From: Semisulcospira habei
Taxonomy: Eukaryota; Mollusca; Gastropoda; Semisulcospiridae
DNA length: 64,000 nt
NCBI GenBank assembly: GCA_036245525.1
Contig: BTPG01000006.1
Coordinates: 69,658,101 to 69,722,100 of the forward strand
Reading direction: 5' to 3'
Part shown: one piece after another, positions 32,141-45,439 of the stretch
Layout of the letters: each line of letters starts with the position of its first letter
Numbering within the stretch: position 1 is the first letter of the stretch
Made by a program: the position numbers and the translations under genes
Notes under the pieces: model-generated
Told to the model about the DNA's origin: nothing
Databases searched by the model: none
Seen by the model: the letters and a program-made list of their open reading frames with translations, nothing else

Positions 32141-32311
32141 TGCACGGCGGCTGGAGCGAGTGGGCAGATCAGAGTCCGTGTTCCGTCACGTGCGGCTTGG
32201 GACAGAAGACACGTGAACGCACGTGCACCAATCCGCTGCCAGCAAATGGGGGCAGTCTATGTTCCGGCATGACCACGGAGAATTCAACCTGCAATGTGGC
32301 TGCCTGCAGTG
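32141..32311 (+). CDS. SVEP1-like protein, exon 14: TSP1 repeat 3
   Basis: Acceptor cttattccag before 32141 and donor G|gtactg at 32312, phase 1 both sides. The product HGGWSEWADQSPCSVTCGLG continues QKTRERTC, a C-S-G-M and CNVAACS. It keeps W-x-x-W and C-S-V-T-C-G, but the third tryptophan of the W-x-x-W-x-x-W ladder is replaced (W-A-D-Q). It closes the three-exon TSP1 block before a CCP-like exon. Confidence 0.93.
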
Positions 32312-32383
32312 GTACTGATGAACTTGTTTTTATTGAAACTTCTTTGCTGTCAGCTGGCACGAACGATGTTTGTGAAACCACTA

Positions 32384-32810
32384 CAATATTAATAATAATA
32401 CCAGTTATTATATAGGCGCTATTCCCAATTCTGCGAATCGACTCAAGGCGCCGCAAACTGAACCCAACACGCACGCTCACGTGACACACACATACATACA
32501 CTCTGAAGACAAACTCAGTACTAGACAAACACAGGACATTCACGTGGTGCAGTGGGTCAGCTCATCTACTGAGGTTTCGGGAATTGTTATCGCTTGTATT
32601 TGAAATGTATAAAGTGGCCTGAAACCGCTACCAAAGTGGAGGGAGAGGAAGAGCCAGAGTACCGGCCCGGAGAAAGAACCCCCGACGGTCCGCCCGAATT
32701 AACGGTGACACTTACTAGAGGAGAAAAGTCCGACGCCGGAACCCGGTATCGAATCTCGCAACTTTAGCACTGGTAGCAGGCGCCTTAACCATTGCGCCAC
32801 GGACCGCCCC
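32384..32810 (-). mobile_element. tRNA-headed SINE (family 2), full length
   Basis: The minus-strand head at the right end reads GGTCCGTGGCGCAATGGTTA, a pol III A box, with a B-box-like GATTCGATACCGGGT further in. The body includes TATAGGCGCTATTCCCAATT at its 3' side and an (AAT)n tail. A second full copy is at 52657-53066 and fragments at 41256 and 42341. It starts 72 nt past the exon 14 donor. Confidence 0.78.
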
Positions 32811-32859
32811 AAAACTATTATTATTAATATTAGTCAGTTTTCTTCAGGCATATGCTCGT

Positions 32860-33100
32860 GCTGAGCCAGCAAGGGGTAGTGACCCGCATGAGCCGCGCTT
32901 CCGCGGGAACCCAAAACGATCCTATATGTCTTGCTGTAGTGGGGTTTTGTGCGCTCTGTTCCGGCCGTGAAGAGGTTAACGTTTATGTGCTTAACCCAAG
33001 GCCGCATTTGCTACATTTTGGAGGTGTAACCAAACGACTATGTACCAGATGCAGGAGATGGATCCACCATGATAATTCAAGGGTAGTCCTCGATTTGCTT
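32860..33100. repeat. Degenerate family A and half family B elements
   Basis: Family A traces at about 32865-32980 (CCCGCATGAGCC, GGCCGTGAAGAGGTTAA) followed at 32991-33095 by the left half of family B (TTAACCCAAGGCCGCATTTG to GATAATTCAAGGG). Confidence 0.6.
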
Positions 33101-33457
33101 ATATAAATATAATTATAATATTTCATTAAATTCTGAGAATGCTGCTCTTGCTACGCTAATGCCGTGGAATTCCAGGCTGGTCAGCTTGCATTGTGTCATC
33201 AGCTGCCCTTTTTGTGACTGCATCGCCTACTAGTTCTGGAAAGGAGAGGGTTAGTGGGAGTGAAGGAATGACAGACCTATCATTTTAAACCTTTCACTGA
33301 ACACCTGATACATAAAGTAGTAGGGACTACCCCCATGCGCCCCGCAATCCGCTGAAGAATATCCAGTCCTCCCCCCGAGAGGGGAGGTTAGTGCATGAAT
33401 ATTCCCAAACAGATCTTGATCCTGCTGGATAGATTTAAGTTTTTGCCGCCTACAACC

Positions 33458-35215
<1,758 letters not shown>

Positions 35216-35393
35216 TACATTGTGCGTCCACTTGCTAGGTGGATATGCTGGCACCTCGAAGATACGCCTATATTGTACGTTATGAAAACACAAAGACATA
35301 ATGGAAATCACAACAGAAACGGGTGAACAACGCGGAAATAAGTGTTATTAATGAAACCATCGGTCATATTATCATCCGATTCTCTGTTTTCAG

Positions 35394-35603
35394 TATGCAC
35401 CTCATTGAGGCGACCCACCGGCACACTGCTGAGGTGCGAGCGGTTGCAGTCACCGTACCTCATGCTGTGCAATCTCACCTGTGCTCCGGGGTATGTCTCA
35501 CCGTCCGAGCCTTTCCCTCAATACAAGTGTGGAGAGGAAACTAACTTCATATGGAACCATCAGGTGGACAGGCAGCTTGATACAGAATTGCCGAGCTGTA
35601 ACA
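35394..35603 (+). CDS. SVEP1-like protein, exon 15: CCP/sushi-like domain
   Basis: Acceptor tctctgttttcag before 35394 and donor A|gtaagc at 35604, phase 1 both sides. The product VCTSLRRPTGTLLRCERLQS continues LCNLTCAPGYVSP, Y-K-C-G, F-I-W-N and a closing PSCN. Four main cysteines, T-C-x-P-G-Y and a tryptophan before the last cysteine match a CCP module. It is less canonical than exons 2 and 3, with an extra cysteine near the start. It follows the TSP1 block. Confidence 0.78.
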
Positions 35604-35904
35604 GTAAGCAACAGATTCGTTCTCGTCAGTTGAATAGTTTTCAGTCTCAAAAGCTGCGTATGTTGGCGGGTGGGTTGGGGTGTGTAGTGCATTTTGAGAA
35701 ACGGTGCAGCTAGGATAAACGTTTGACCCGCGACTGTCGTAGTTGTAGGTTCGATATTAAAAAAAAATTAAAATAAAAAGGTCGAGAGCGGTGATTCATA
35801 CAAAGTTGTATTAACCCATAACAGTTGCACGTACAAAGGATAAACACACGTACAAGTTATGCATGCTCATAATATAGGCGCCTTTTCGCTTTTTTGTACA
35901 GTCC

Positions 35905-35975
35905 TCTGCTAGTGCCGCCGTGAGATGGCCTTAGCTGCCTGCCCAGCGTTAAACCCAAATAACTAACTAACTCCT
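35905..35975. repeat. Short interspersed repeat ending AACTAACTAAC
   Basis: GCCGTGAGATGGCCTTAGCT and GCGTTAAACCCAAATAACTA match the segment near 7390-7442. It looks like a conserved retroelement 3' end with an AACT tail. Confidence 0.6.
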
Positions 35976-36094
35976 CTCCTAGTGGGACTGAAGGAATCAC
36001 AGCGACTGCGTTGTACAAGCACCAGCTGATACAATTTCTGCTCAGATGTCCCCTTTTTAGACAATACCGTTATATGCAAAATCAGTTATTGTAA

Positions 36095-36139
36095 TTAACT
36101 CTTTGGCTGTCGTTAGCGCTTTTTGTCTCGATGATTCCT
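36095..36139. repeat. Half family D element next to the exon 16 acceptor
   Basis: Left arm only, TTAACTCTTTGGCTGTCGTT through CGATGATTCCTTTC, immediately followed by ATAATTTCCAG, the exon 16 acceptor. The arm supplies part of the pyrimidine-rich tract. Confidence 0.8.
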
Positions 36140-36153
36140 TTCATAATTTCCAG

Positions 36154-36420
36154 CTCCATCGTTTCCGTCGAAGGCGGCCTTGACACAGAGTGTGACCATG
36201 TCCACGGACTGTGATCCAGGAACTGCTTACAAGGTGCAGAGTGGCGTGGCCAGCAACATCCACTCAACTGTTCCTTGCACCATCAGCAGTGGCTGTTACA
36301 CGCAGCTAACAACAAGCTGCCGTGATGGCGGCACAAATCGCAAAAGAAGAGGCGCTGGTTTGCTGATCATCAATCTGAATATCACTGTGGACTTATCGGC
36401 GTTTGCAAACGCTAGCACCA
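36154..36420 (+). CDS. SVEP1-like protein, exon 16: unrecognised module with RKRR site
   Basis: Acceptor tcataatttccag before 36154 and donor A|gtaagc at 36421, phase 1 both sides. The product begins PSFPSKAALTQSVTMSTDCD, has three further cysteines (VPCT, SGCYTQ, TSCRDG), then TNRKRRGAGLLIINLNITVD with a sequon N-I-T. R-K-R-R-G is a good furin-type proprotein convertase site (known motif; cleavage is inferred). I do not recognise the fold. With exon 17 it forms the unit before the third GCC exon, as exons 4-5 do before the first two. Confidence 0.78.
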
Positions 36421-36472
36421 GTAAGCCATTGTCCTAGTTCTATATGCTTATTATATATGGGTTGAGGTGGCT

Positions 36473-36473
<1 letters not shown>

Positions 36474-36540
<67 letters not shown>
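36474..36540. repeat. (GT)n microsatellite
   Basis: About 65 bp of GT repeat shortly after the exon 16 donor. Confidence 0.95.
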
Positions 36541-36622
36541 CGCGCCAGCATGCATATGTTTGGTCTTATTTAATCGTTTAAGCATGTTTTCTAAAGGAAA
36601 TATGTGTTGTTGTTGTTTTACG

Positions 36623-36678
36623 TTATCCCTTTGCGTGTCGGTATCGGATTTCGTCGCCACCGACACGAAAAGGGTTAA
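36623..36678. repeat. Family D palindrome, shortened
   Basis: TTATCCCTTTGCGTGTCGGT with complement ending GGGTTAA. The centre is reduced, so it is about 36 bp shorter than full copies. Confidence 0.7.
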
Positions 36679-37193
36679 TTTTATTTGCATAGATCACGAC
36701 ATTATTATGTTGATACATGCAGATAGTTAATTGTGTGTTTTAAAGCTGAAAAGTTTCTAAGCATTGTATGTTTGAGAAATAAACACGGACGCTACCATAC
36801 GAAAACGATGGCATTTATTGTCTCAAGAATGGTAAATGTGTGTGCAGCGGGTTAAAAAAAAAAACAACAACCAACAACATTGTAATGGGTCAGCTTTTGC
36901 TTCAGATGGTGCCAATAACCGCCAGATGTACTTACAAGAACCGAATCTAGATGTCCGATGCGTTATTGACGAGGACATTTTGATTCGGGTCGAGTAATCA
37001 CATGTGTCGGCTATCGGCTGTCGGCTATAAAGCAAACTTTGGCTCAATATATTTGATGTACCTATTCCAAAACAAACTTTACCTTTGCCTGGAGTCGTTC
37101 AGTGTGCGGCTATTTCAGGTCTGGGCTTGCAGAGACTAAACACCGGCAGAGGACTGTCAACTCAGCGCGGCAAATTTCGTCTCACGTAGACAA

Positions 37194-37369
<176 letters not shown>

Positions 37370-37939
37370 TGGGCTTTATTGCGTAATTTCTGCTTGTAAT
37401 TCCGTCAAGGATAATGACATAAAATGCAGCAGATTGGATATTTTAGTCCTTTTCTCAGGTTATCGCTTTCGTGAGAAATGTTAGCTTGTATCTCCTCATT
37501 TTACCTAGTGCACCGATTATCTTCGTATGATTGCTGTTTGTCTGTTCTACGTTCATGTTTGTATATACGGGGAAAAATCGAGAGTACACACCAAGATATA
37601 TTCATTACTAGTGGGAATAAGGATGTTGTCTTTTTTAAATTATTTTTTTTTATTTATTTTCACAAATGCAAGTATTCAGATTGTATCTTCTTGGTCTGCA
37701 AGGGTTTTGGAGAAGGAAAGTATCTCAAGCAAATTCATGAATATTAATTTGCTTGTTATACAATATATCAATAGATGTGTGACAGAAGGGACAATTTATA
37801 AAATTGGCACATAAAATGATAACATGAAAAAAAAGAAATAAAAATAAATTGAACTGGTCTAAAACACGTTCACCTATCAGAGCGAATATAGTCAAACATT
37901 TCACAAACATATGTAATGTTTCAACATAAAAATTAGGAC

Positions 37940-38045
37940 ACCACCATCGACTATGATGGGTCAAAGGTGGTGTCAGAATATCTTGTTGCTAATTTATCTT
38001 GCAGCACTCTTGAATCATCATGGTTCATATGTCTCCTGAATTTCA
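37940..38045. repeat. Family B palindrome (degenerate)
   Basis: Centred on ATGGGTCAAAGGTGGTGTCA and an opposite GCAGCACTCTTGAATCATC arm. A family M repeat follows to about 38225. Confidence 0.55.
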
Positions 38046-38356
38046 GCGTAGCTTACAGAACAGATCCAAATCGGGGAATTTCGACATTTGACTCAATGAG
38101 ACGGCCCCAGTACGCTAAAGGATATGTGGCCGAAATCGACCTCAGTGCGCCTGCGCACGAATGTGATCGGGCTCACTGTGGCCGAATGTGGCTCCTACAT
38201 ACAGCCTTCTGCGCACTGGGGTCTACCAGGACACCCGACCTCCAAAACGGCTTTAAACAGATGGTGATTATGTTTGACTTGACTGAGCTTTGTTCTTTTT
38301 CAGGATTTATCCTTTTATTGTATGGTCGGTTACATCTGCTTTCTGTTTCTTTACAG

Positions 38357-38557
38357 ACGACACAAACAGCACTCAGAAATTCACGGAGCTGCTACAAATA
38401 GCAGGAACGTGGGCCGACGCGATAACCATGAACGACACGGGGAAACTGTTTACCGTCAACATTGGCGGCGTGGAGATCAAACCAGACTTGGGCTCTGTCA
38501 ACTACACAACAGACCTTTATTGTCCCTCTGGTTCCATACCGCACCTTGACTTCTGCG
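38357..38557 (+). CDS. SVEP1-like protein, exon 17: unrecognised module, second half
   Basis: Acceptor tttctttacag before 38357 and donor G|gtaagt at 38558, phase 1 both sides. The product begins DTNSTQKFTELLQIAGTWAD, continues NDTGKLFTVNIGGVEI and VNYTTDLYCPSGS, and ends LDFC. Three or more N-glycosylation sequons are visible (NST, NDT, NYT). The ending CPSGS parallels CPPGS in exon 5. It is placed directly before a GCC exon. The fold is not assigned. Confidence 0.78.
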
Positions 38558-38664
38558 GTAAGTAAATGAAGCATCAAGATAAAAAGATTGAATGCTTACA
38601 AAACTGCAAGACAAAATCCACTTTAACAATGAATTACACCAAATCGCATTTTTCTCCTTCTTCA

Positions 38665-38775
38665 ATGTATACTGATGAGCAAAAGAAATGCGACATTCTT
38701 GAAACATCGAAAACACTAAAGTGTTTCTGATTATTACCAAAATGTCGCATTTCATTTTGCCCGTCAGTATATACA
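38665..38775. repeat. Hairpin family E
   Basis: TATACTGATGAGCAAAAGAA to its complement GCCCGTCAGTATATAC, centre AACACTAAAGTGTTT. 109 nt past the exon 17 donor. Confidence 0.85.
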
Positions 38776-38818
38776 TTGCTTTGTATCTTGTGCAGACAGA
38801 CGTCGGCTTTAAATATAA

Positions 38819-38924
38819 TAAACCCTTTGAGCCTCACTATAGTGCGTTTTTTTTTTTTTTACACTATAGTCATTCCTGCAGGAAACACTTCGATAATTTT
38901 TTTTACCAACAGCCAAGGGGTTAA
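38819..38924. repeat. Family D palindrome (degenerate)
   Basis: AAACCCTTTGAGCCTCACTA and CAGCCAAGGGGTTAA ends; the centre includes TTCCTGCAGGAA and a T run. Confidence 0.7.
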
Positions 38925-39008
38925 TGGTCTTTATGTAGTTTTCTTGCAGCAGGTCGGTCCTTCTCGTATTCCGGCAGTGAATGGGGTTAATATTGTATCT
39001 TTTTACAG

Positions 39009-39164
39009 TGGCGTGTCCTGCTGGCTATAAAGAAGTGTCCGGAGAGTGTGTGCCGTGTCCGCTAGGTCAGTACCAGGACCAGCTTGCCTCCACTGTCTGT
39101 AAGGACTGTCCGGGGGACACCACGTGGCACCTTCTGGGGGCGGTCAGCATCACACAGTGCATAG
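39009..39164 (+). CDS. SVEP1-like protein, exon 18: GCC2/GCC3 module
   Basis: Acceptor ctttttacag before 39009 and donor G|gtaaga at 39165, phase 1 both sides. The product VACPAGYKEVSGECVPCPLG continues QYQDQLASTVC and KDCPGDTTW, ending I-T-Q-C-I. The C-x-x-C-P-x-G-x-Y spacing marks a GCC2/GCC3 (ephrin-receptor-like) module, as in exons 6 and 7. It is the last extracellular domain before the membrane exon. Confidence 0.87.
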
Positions 39165-39227
39165 GTAAGATTAGGATTGTTTACTTGGTAGCTTCTGTCA
39201 TTGATTGTTTGACTGACTGACTGAAGG

Positions 39228-39312
39228 ATTGCATGGATGGATGGATGGATGGATGATGGATGGATGGATGGATGGATCGATGGATCGATCGATCGATCGA
39301 TCGATCAATCGA
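39228..39312. repeat. (TGGA)n and (TCGA)n microsatellite
   Basis: ATGGATGG-type repeat changing to TCGATCGA. A segment at about 39362-39390 (CACAGTGCATA) resembles the end of exon 18 but is too short to call. Confidence 0.85.
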
Positions 39313-39739
39313 TTGGTTAATTGTCTTTAAATGATGTTGTGAGGCCACTTTAGTTTGTGCGTTTCCGGGAGCTGTCACCACAGCACAGTGCATACGACCT
39401 TGATTGGTATTTTGATCTATTGTTAGCATCGCAGAGTATTTCGATACTGTTTCTTGTTCTTCAGTTCCAAGTTTACTTTTTGTTGTGTTGTAATTCGTTC
39501 AGCCCTTGGTACACCGAAAGAGTATATTGATCAACCTTGAGGGTCCTAGCATGGCGCCTGAATAACTTTATTAGTGGCCATCTAGGCAAACACTTCATCA
39601 ATGAAATCTCTCATTGCATCTTTCTGGTATAAGGAAAGGCTAAAGAGATGCACTTGTTTGTTTTCTTGTTTGTCTAGTCAATGGTGACTAATACATATAC
39701 TACGTATCATCTAAGCTGTGTATGGTAATGGCCAGTGTA

Positions 39740-39868
39740 AGTATACGACATCATTCGAGTCATCGGAAACACTTCAGTGTTACCGATGTCTCGAATGATG
39801 TCACATTTCTTCTGCTAGTCAGTAGATTGAATCGAATAATGTCGCTTTTTTGTGCTTGTTAGTATATT
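39740..39868. repeat. Hairpin family E, one copy plus a half copy
   Basis: CATCATTCGAGTCATCGGAA and complement centred on ACTTCAGTGTTACCG, followed by an extra right arm ending TTGTTAGTATAT. Confidence 0.75.
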
Positions 39869-39905
39869 ATTCAACATTATGAAATGTAATGTTCTGTTTC
39901 TCTAG

Positions 39906-40066
39906 TACCGCTGAATACTCCTCTTGCGCCAGAAAGGAACGACGACGACACTCCTCTATCCCACACCACCGTTATCATCATCGTTGTGAGTGTGTGTGGG
40001 ACCGTGATTCTGTGTGCTGTGGTGGCTGCTTGTGGCCATATACCTGTGCAGGCAACCAAATCGTCC
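39906..40066 (+). CDS. SVEP1-like protein, exon 19: transmembrane segment
   Basis: Acceptor gttctgtttctctag before 39906 (phase 1) and consensus donor TCC|gtgagt at 40067 (phase 0). The product begins PLNTPLAPERNDDDTPLSHT, then a hydrophobic helix starting TVIIIVVSVCGTVILCAVVA, then CGHIPVQATKSS. One membrane pass with acidic residues outside and basic residues inside makes a type I topology. Vertebrate SVEP1 is secreted, so a membrane anchor is a notable difference. Confidence 0.85.
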
Positions 40067-40511
40067 GTGAGTATCCGATAAGACCTGTTTCACGAGCAGG
40101 GATTTTGTCTCTTGCAACACCCTTGCCATATTTTTTTGCCCCCGTGATGTCTTGAGAACACGTAACGCCGTAGTCGCCGATTGTGGTTTGAACACGCCGC
40201 GAAAAGCTCTAACTGATGACGTGCAATGCGATAGGAATGACGGAAGCGAAATTCTTTGATAAGTACGCATGTCTTTTCTGAATTGTAATAACCAAAGCGC
40301 AGTCTTTGTCGCCTGTCTGTTTGATGACGTCAAACGGTCTTTATCGTGTCCCGCGTGGTGCCCTGCATTCCGGGATGGCTTTGGAACCTTACACCCGGCA
40401 GAGACTCGGAGCCAGAACTTGTGTGTCAGAAGCAAGCCTCGGCTCGCAATTCACCCCTACCCATTGCTTAACTTACACGCAGCCAGCTTTTGCACTACCA
40501 GCGGCTATAAA

Positions 40512-40604
40512 TTAACCCATTGCGTGTCAGTAACGGTTTCAGTCGCGATGATTCCTGCAGGAATCATCGCGACTGAAACCGCTCCCGACACACAAAGGGT
40601 TTTA
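40512..40604. repeat. TTAA palindrome, family D (near perfect)
   Basis: TTAACCCATTGCGTGTCAGT with a perfect centre GATTCCTGCAGGAATC and complementary arm. Lies in intron 19. Confidence 0.92.
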
Positions 40605-41255
40605 AAAATGAGTCTCTGGTGGCATCACAGAAAGATATAGTGCATTTGCGATGTCCACGTTTTTCTCCGATAGTTTCTTTCGGAACGTGAAAGTTGTGAT
40701 AGGCTTCTTCAAGACACCCACCTAAACGAACGACAATAGCGTCTGCCTACGTGAGGTTATTGCCAAAATGTGTTTCGCTCAAGTAGGTAGGTCCCTCGTG
40801 AAAGAAAAACACACCAAAAAAATCTTGCCACCTCAGTCCGTATTATGCGTGGCCGACACAGACCACTTACTCGACGTCATTTTGTAACGTAAATATCATT
40901 CATTGTAATACCGGAAGTCTAGGGGTGGATCAAAAATGTAGTTTCTCTGATGATTTCTGTGCTTTGAACATTTTATCTCATAATTCCAACTAATCATACC
41001 CGCAGGCTGAGAGGAACAGCGGTTGCGCGTAGAAAAAAAAGTATATGATTAATAAGTCGGTTGTTAGTGAGACTTTTTTTCATAACGCGATTTCACAATA
41101 TTAACTGGCTTTAATACAATATACGCCAAAGTGTGATGCAGTTGCAGTTATTATTGTCGTCACAATTATAGTGATCACCCAGTGCGCAAAATTCCTCGGG
41201 CCGACGACGGACGCAGTTGGCCGTCGTCGGCCCGAAGACCTTTTGAATTTGAGTT

Positions 41256-41445
41256 CATGAAGTGGCCTGAAACGAAAGCATAGAGGGAAGAAGGACCGGA
41301 GTACCCAGAGAAAGAACCCTCCGACGGTCTGCCGGAAGCACTCAACTGCCGAGAAAAAAGTGAATACCACCCTGGTGCCAGAGACATAGATTTCCATGAG
41401 CCCGCGCGATTGCAAAGGCTCATGAGGATCTATGTCTCTTGCTGA
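41256..41445. repeat. SINE family 2 fragment and family A palindrome
   Basis: 41256-41380 holds a SINE family 2 fragment (AGTGGCCTGAAACG, GACGGTCTGCCGGAAG). 41383-41445 is a family A palindrome (CATAGATTTCCATGAGCCC and complement). A family M palindrome is at 41168-41245. Confidence 0.75.
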
Positions 41446-41532
41446 CACTACTTTGGGGACTTTTTATGATCACATTCATCTTGATCCGTCACCCTCTTCA
41501 GTGATTTTTTTTTTCTTTTGACTTGCAGGCAG

Positions 41533-41793
41533 CACGTAATAAAGCCAAACGCAAAGGTCTTCCCCTTACCACAAGAAGGTGTGAGTCCGCTCTACGGCTT
41601 CAACCATCCTCCATCCTATAATGACGCAATGGAGCTGAAAGCAGTGAAGCTGGACGCCTGGGAAGATTCCACAACGAGTGCTCCACCAGACGCCACTTTT
41701 GAAAGGCGGAGCACCCACACCCTGCCACTCCTTTCCCCACTCACACCACCCCTGTCACTCTCACCCCCACACCACCCCCAGGCAGTCAATTAG
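41533..41793 (+). CDS. SVEP1-like protein, exon 20: cytoplasmic tail with PPSY
   Basis: Last coding exon, stop TAG at 41791-41793. Phase 0 from exon 19 calls for the second of two tandem acceptors (gcag|gcag|CAC). The tail reads HVIKPNAKVFPLPQEGVSPL, then NHPPSYNDAMEL and a proline- and serine-rich end. P-P-S-Y is a PPxY motif, the known ligand of WW domains such as those of NEDD4-type ligases. The first acceptor, 4 nt upstream at 41529, would give another frame with a short basic tail (KAKRKG) ending near 41620. No clear AATAAA follows within 300 nt. Confidence 0.78.
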   Translation, partial: HVIKPNAKVFPLPQEGVSPLYGFNHPPSYNDAMELKAVKLDAWEDSTTSAPPDATFERRSTHTLPLLSPLTPPLSLSPPHHPQAVN

Positions 41794-41943
41794 ACGAACA
41801 ATATCTACAGTAACAGCTCAAGTACGGACTCTGTATCCCCATCCCGCACCCCCACTTCCCCTCCCTCCCTGTGAACAGATTTAGATTACTTGTGTGCGTT
41901 AGACCCCGCCAGCTTTGAAGAGCCTTGTCCTTCCAAGGAACGG

Positions 41944-42059
41944 AAGCAAGAGGCGTAGATCCTCATGGGCCCCCGCAATAGCGGGGGCCCATGAGGATCT
42001 ATGCCTCTTGCAGTACATAGGTTCGTGTCGGTCTTTTTTCTGGGCAGTCAAGGAGTTAA
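41944..42059. repeat. Family A palindrome after the gene 1 stop
   Basis: GCAAGAGGCGTAGATCCTCA with perfect core GGGCCCCCGCAATAGCGGGG and complement, ending GGCAGTCAAGGAGTTAA. It begins 150 nt past the stop and may be in the 3' UTR. Confidence 0.9.
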
Positions 42060-42166
42060 ATGGAAATGGTGTGTCTTGAAGTCCGACTGCAAAACTGACC
42101 GGTTATTTTTTGTTCGTGTGACAAATGTGTTTCGGCTTTTCCTGACATTGTGCTTTTAATTTGATG

Positions 42167-42314
42167 TTAACACATTCACTGCCAGTAGACGCAGATTGTG
42201 TTTTTGGAATCGTTGATATTCAACGTCAAAGATTCACAGCCCTAGGGCTTGTGAAAATCTATACCTCTCGCGGCTGGATGGTGTCAAACAAATCCTTGGC
42301 AGTGAACGGGTTAA
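42167..42314. repeat. Family A element without intact core
   Basis: TTAACACATTCACTGCCAGT to GGCAGTGAACGGGTTAA with good ends but a decayed central hairpin. Confidence 0.8.
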
Positions 42315-42340
42315 CCGGCGTATCTTGAGCACATCCTCCA

Positions 42341-42341
42341 T

Positions 42342-42401
<60 letters not shown>

Positions 42402-42935
42402 TAGCGCCCAAAGCGATGCGAACTAAACCCATCGTGCACGCGCACGTGAAACGTTCACACTCACTCTGAAAACAAACACATTACAAGACGTGTTGCGAGG
42501 AATCAGCTCAGCTTCTGAAGTTTTGACTGCGGAAATCATGATTGCGTGTATCAGAATTTTATAAAGTGGCCTGAAACCGGAACTAATTAACCCATTACAG
42601 CCTTAGGCTGATTTTGATTTTTTTACATTTGCATATTGCCCTTCAAAGACTACATTACAGTGAAGGAGATAGATCAACCATTTTAGTTCAATGGTGGTGT
42701 CAGAACAGCGCCAAGCTATTCTGGCACCACCCTTGACTAACGGTAACACATACTAGACTCCGAAACCCGGTGCCGGCTGTGTGAAAGCTTAGTCCTACGC
42801 CAGCCACTAAGCTAGGTGCGCCGTTATAGCGGCGCACCTTGCTTAGCGTCTGGCGTAGGAAAAAGCTCACACATGGGACTGATCCCCGGTGTCGAAATTC
42901 GCACCTCATAATTGGTGACAGGCGCTATGAAAGCT
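42341..42935 (-). mobile_element. SINE family 2 broken by two palindromic insertions
   Basis: Minus-strand SINE with (AAT)n tail at 42343-42400 and body to about 42590. A family B palindrome (about 42592-42737) and a second palindrome (42777-42873, CTTAGTCCTACGCCAGCC and complement) interrupt its tRNA-like head, which resumes to about 42935. CCCGGTG is repeated at both edges of the second insertion. Confidence 0.75.
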
Positions 42936-43284
42936 TGCTGTGATATTCCTAACGAACAAAGCGTTTTCGCTTTTCACTTACATGATTATTTGAGTGTCAT
43001 ATGTTTTCACGACGTTTATGACCCACGGTGCAATGCAATAACTGATAAGAAATTTGTTTCTTTGTTCGTTCGTTAGCTCGTTCGTTGTTTGTTTGTTCGT
43101 TAGTTTATACGTGTCAAGGGGTTTAGTTTGGTTTTATTTATACAGAGCTTATATAATTATATTGCCTGTTGTCTTTATAACTTACACTGTGCAATTGGCA
43201 CTGTTGCGAGTGCTTTCATTGAGATACTGTGTTATTGCATGACGCAGATGTGCACAGTTTGGCGTGGAATTGTTTGCTGTGTTC

Positions 43285-43505
43285 TTAACCCCTTCACTGC
43301 AGTGGACGTAGAGTGCGTTTTTCAATTAAAATTGTACATACAACGTCACAGATCCCGAGCCTTCAGGCGAATAAGAACTTGATGCAAAATTGTTTCAGCA
43401 AGAGGCATAGATCCTCATGAGCCCACGCAACTGCGTGGGCTCATGAGGACCTATGCCTCTTGCTGTTGAATGGCGTTCAGTTTACCTCGGCATTGAACGG
43501 GTTAA
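43285..43505. repeat. Full-length TTAA element, family A (221 bp)
   Basis: TTAACCCCTTCACTGCAGTG to GGCATTGAACGGGTTAA with a perfect core palindrome at 43398-43463 around CTCATGAGCCCACGCAACTG. This is the best full copy of the family. Confidence 0.93.
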
Positions 43506-43652
43506 TAATTTAGTTGTGATTATATATGTGTGTGATATATCATTATGGAAAGTTTAGCATGCAAGCGATTAATAAAGTTCTTCCACTTGACTTTTTTCGT
43601 GCGTTTGTGCGGGATGTCTTCTTGCGTTTGTACATGTGTTTGTGCGCGCGCG

Positions 43653-43691
<39 letters not shown>

Positions 43692-44056
43692 TCTGGAACT
43701 CATTGCCTTTAAACATTAAATCATTTTAAAGTAAAACCCATTATAAACGTGCTTTGCACACTCACATCCAATCAGCGTGACTACACAGTTCGACATATAA
43801 ACATAATACTCTTTATAACACGTAAACGTAAGACATTTTCTCTTTCTCCATACATTTGCTAACTGAACATCTATTGTAATGTCGGTGTCACTATTGATGC
43901 TGCTGATTCTATGACACTGTCTTCGATGAGTATAATATTAATGCTATGCACTAATTTATTTTCCTTGCTTTTTGCGTCTGTGGCAGGTACAAATTCTTCA
44001 TGGACATTTGTTTTCTTTATATAATTCACCTGTTGTTTTCGTTAATTTTTTTCCCG

Positions 44057-44061
<5 letters not shown>

Positions 44062-44103
<42 letters not shown>

Positions 44104-44289
44104 GGGGGGGGGGGGTATGCTGTGTTTGTTTTCCTGGTATTTTCTGTTTTATTTACAGGACAGCTTGTAAGACAGGCATTGCGTTGCCTAATAGCTTTAT
44201 CCTGAAAAAAAGATTCATCATCATCATCCATCGCTCTGCCTCTCTCTCTCTCTCTCTCTCTCTCCGGCTCTCTCTCTCTCTCTCTCTCC

Positions 44290-44370
<81 letters not shown>
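44062..44370. repeat. Poly-T/poly-G tract and (CT)n
   Basis: T run at 44060-44102, G run to 44115, and (CT)n from 44237 to 44369 with two CCGG interruptions. Confidence 0.93.
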
Positions 44371-45266
<896 letters not shown>

Positions 45267-45439
45267 TATTTTTAATGTCATTATTGATATGCTCCCAACG
45301 CACATGTACGCACTGGAAGATCAACACAATGACACATGTTTGATACAATATCATCTCTCACTTACCTTTTTGTTATTCACGGTTGTATTGGCATCAAACC
45401 ATTTAACCACAAAACTGTATTTCACCAATATGTGCCAAT

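Noticed and set aside
39345..39400. Decayed second copy of GCC exon 18
   Set aside because: Only a short match (CACAGTGCATA and nearby bases) is seen, with no cysteine pattern.
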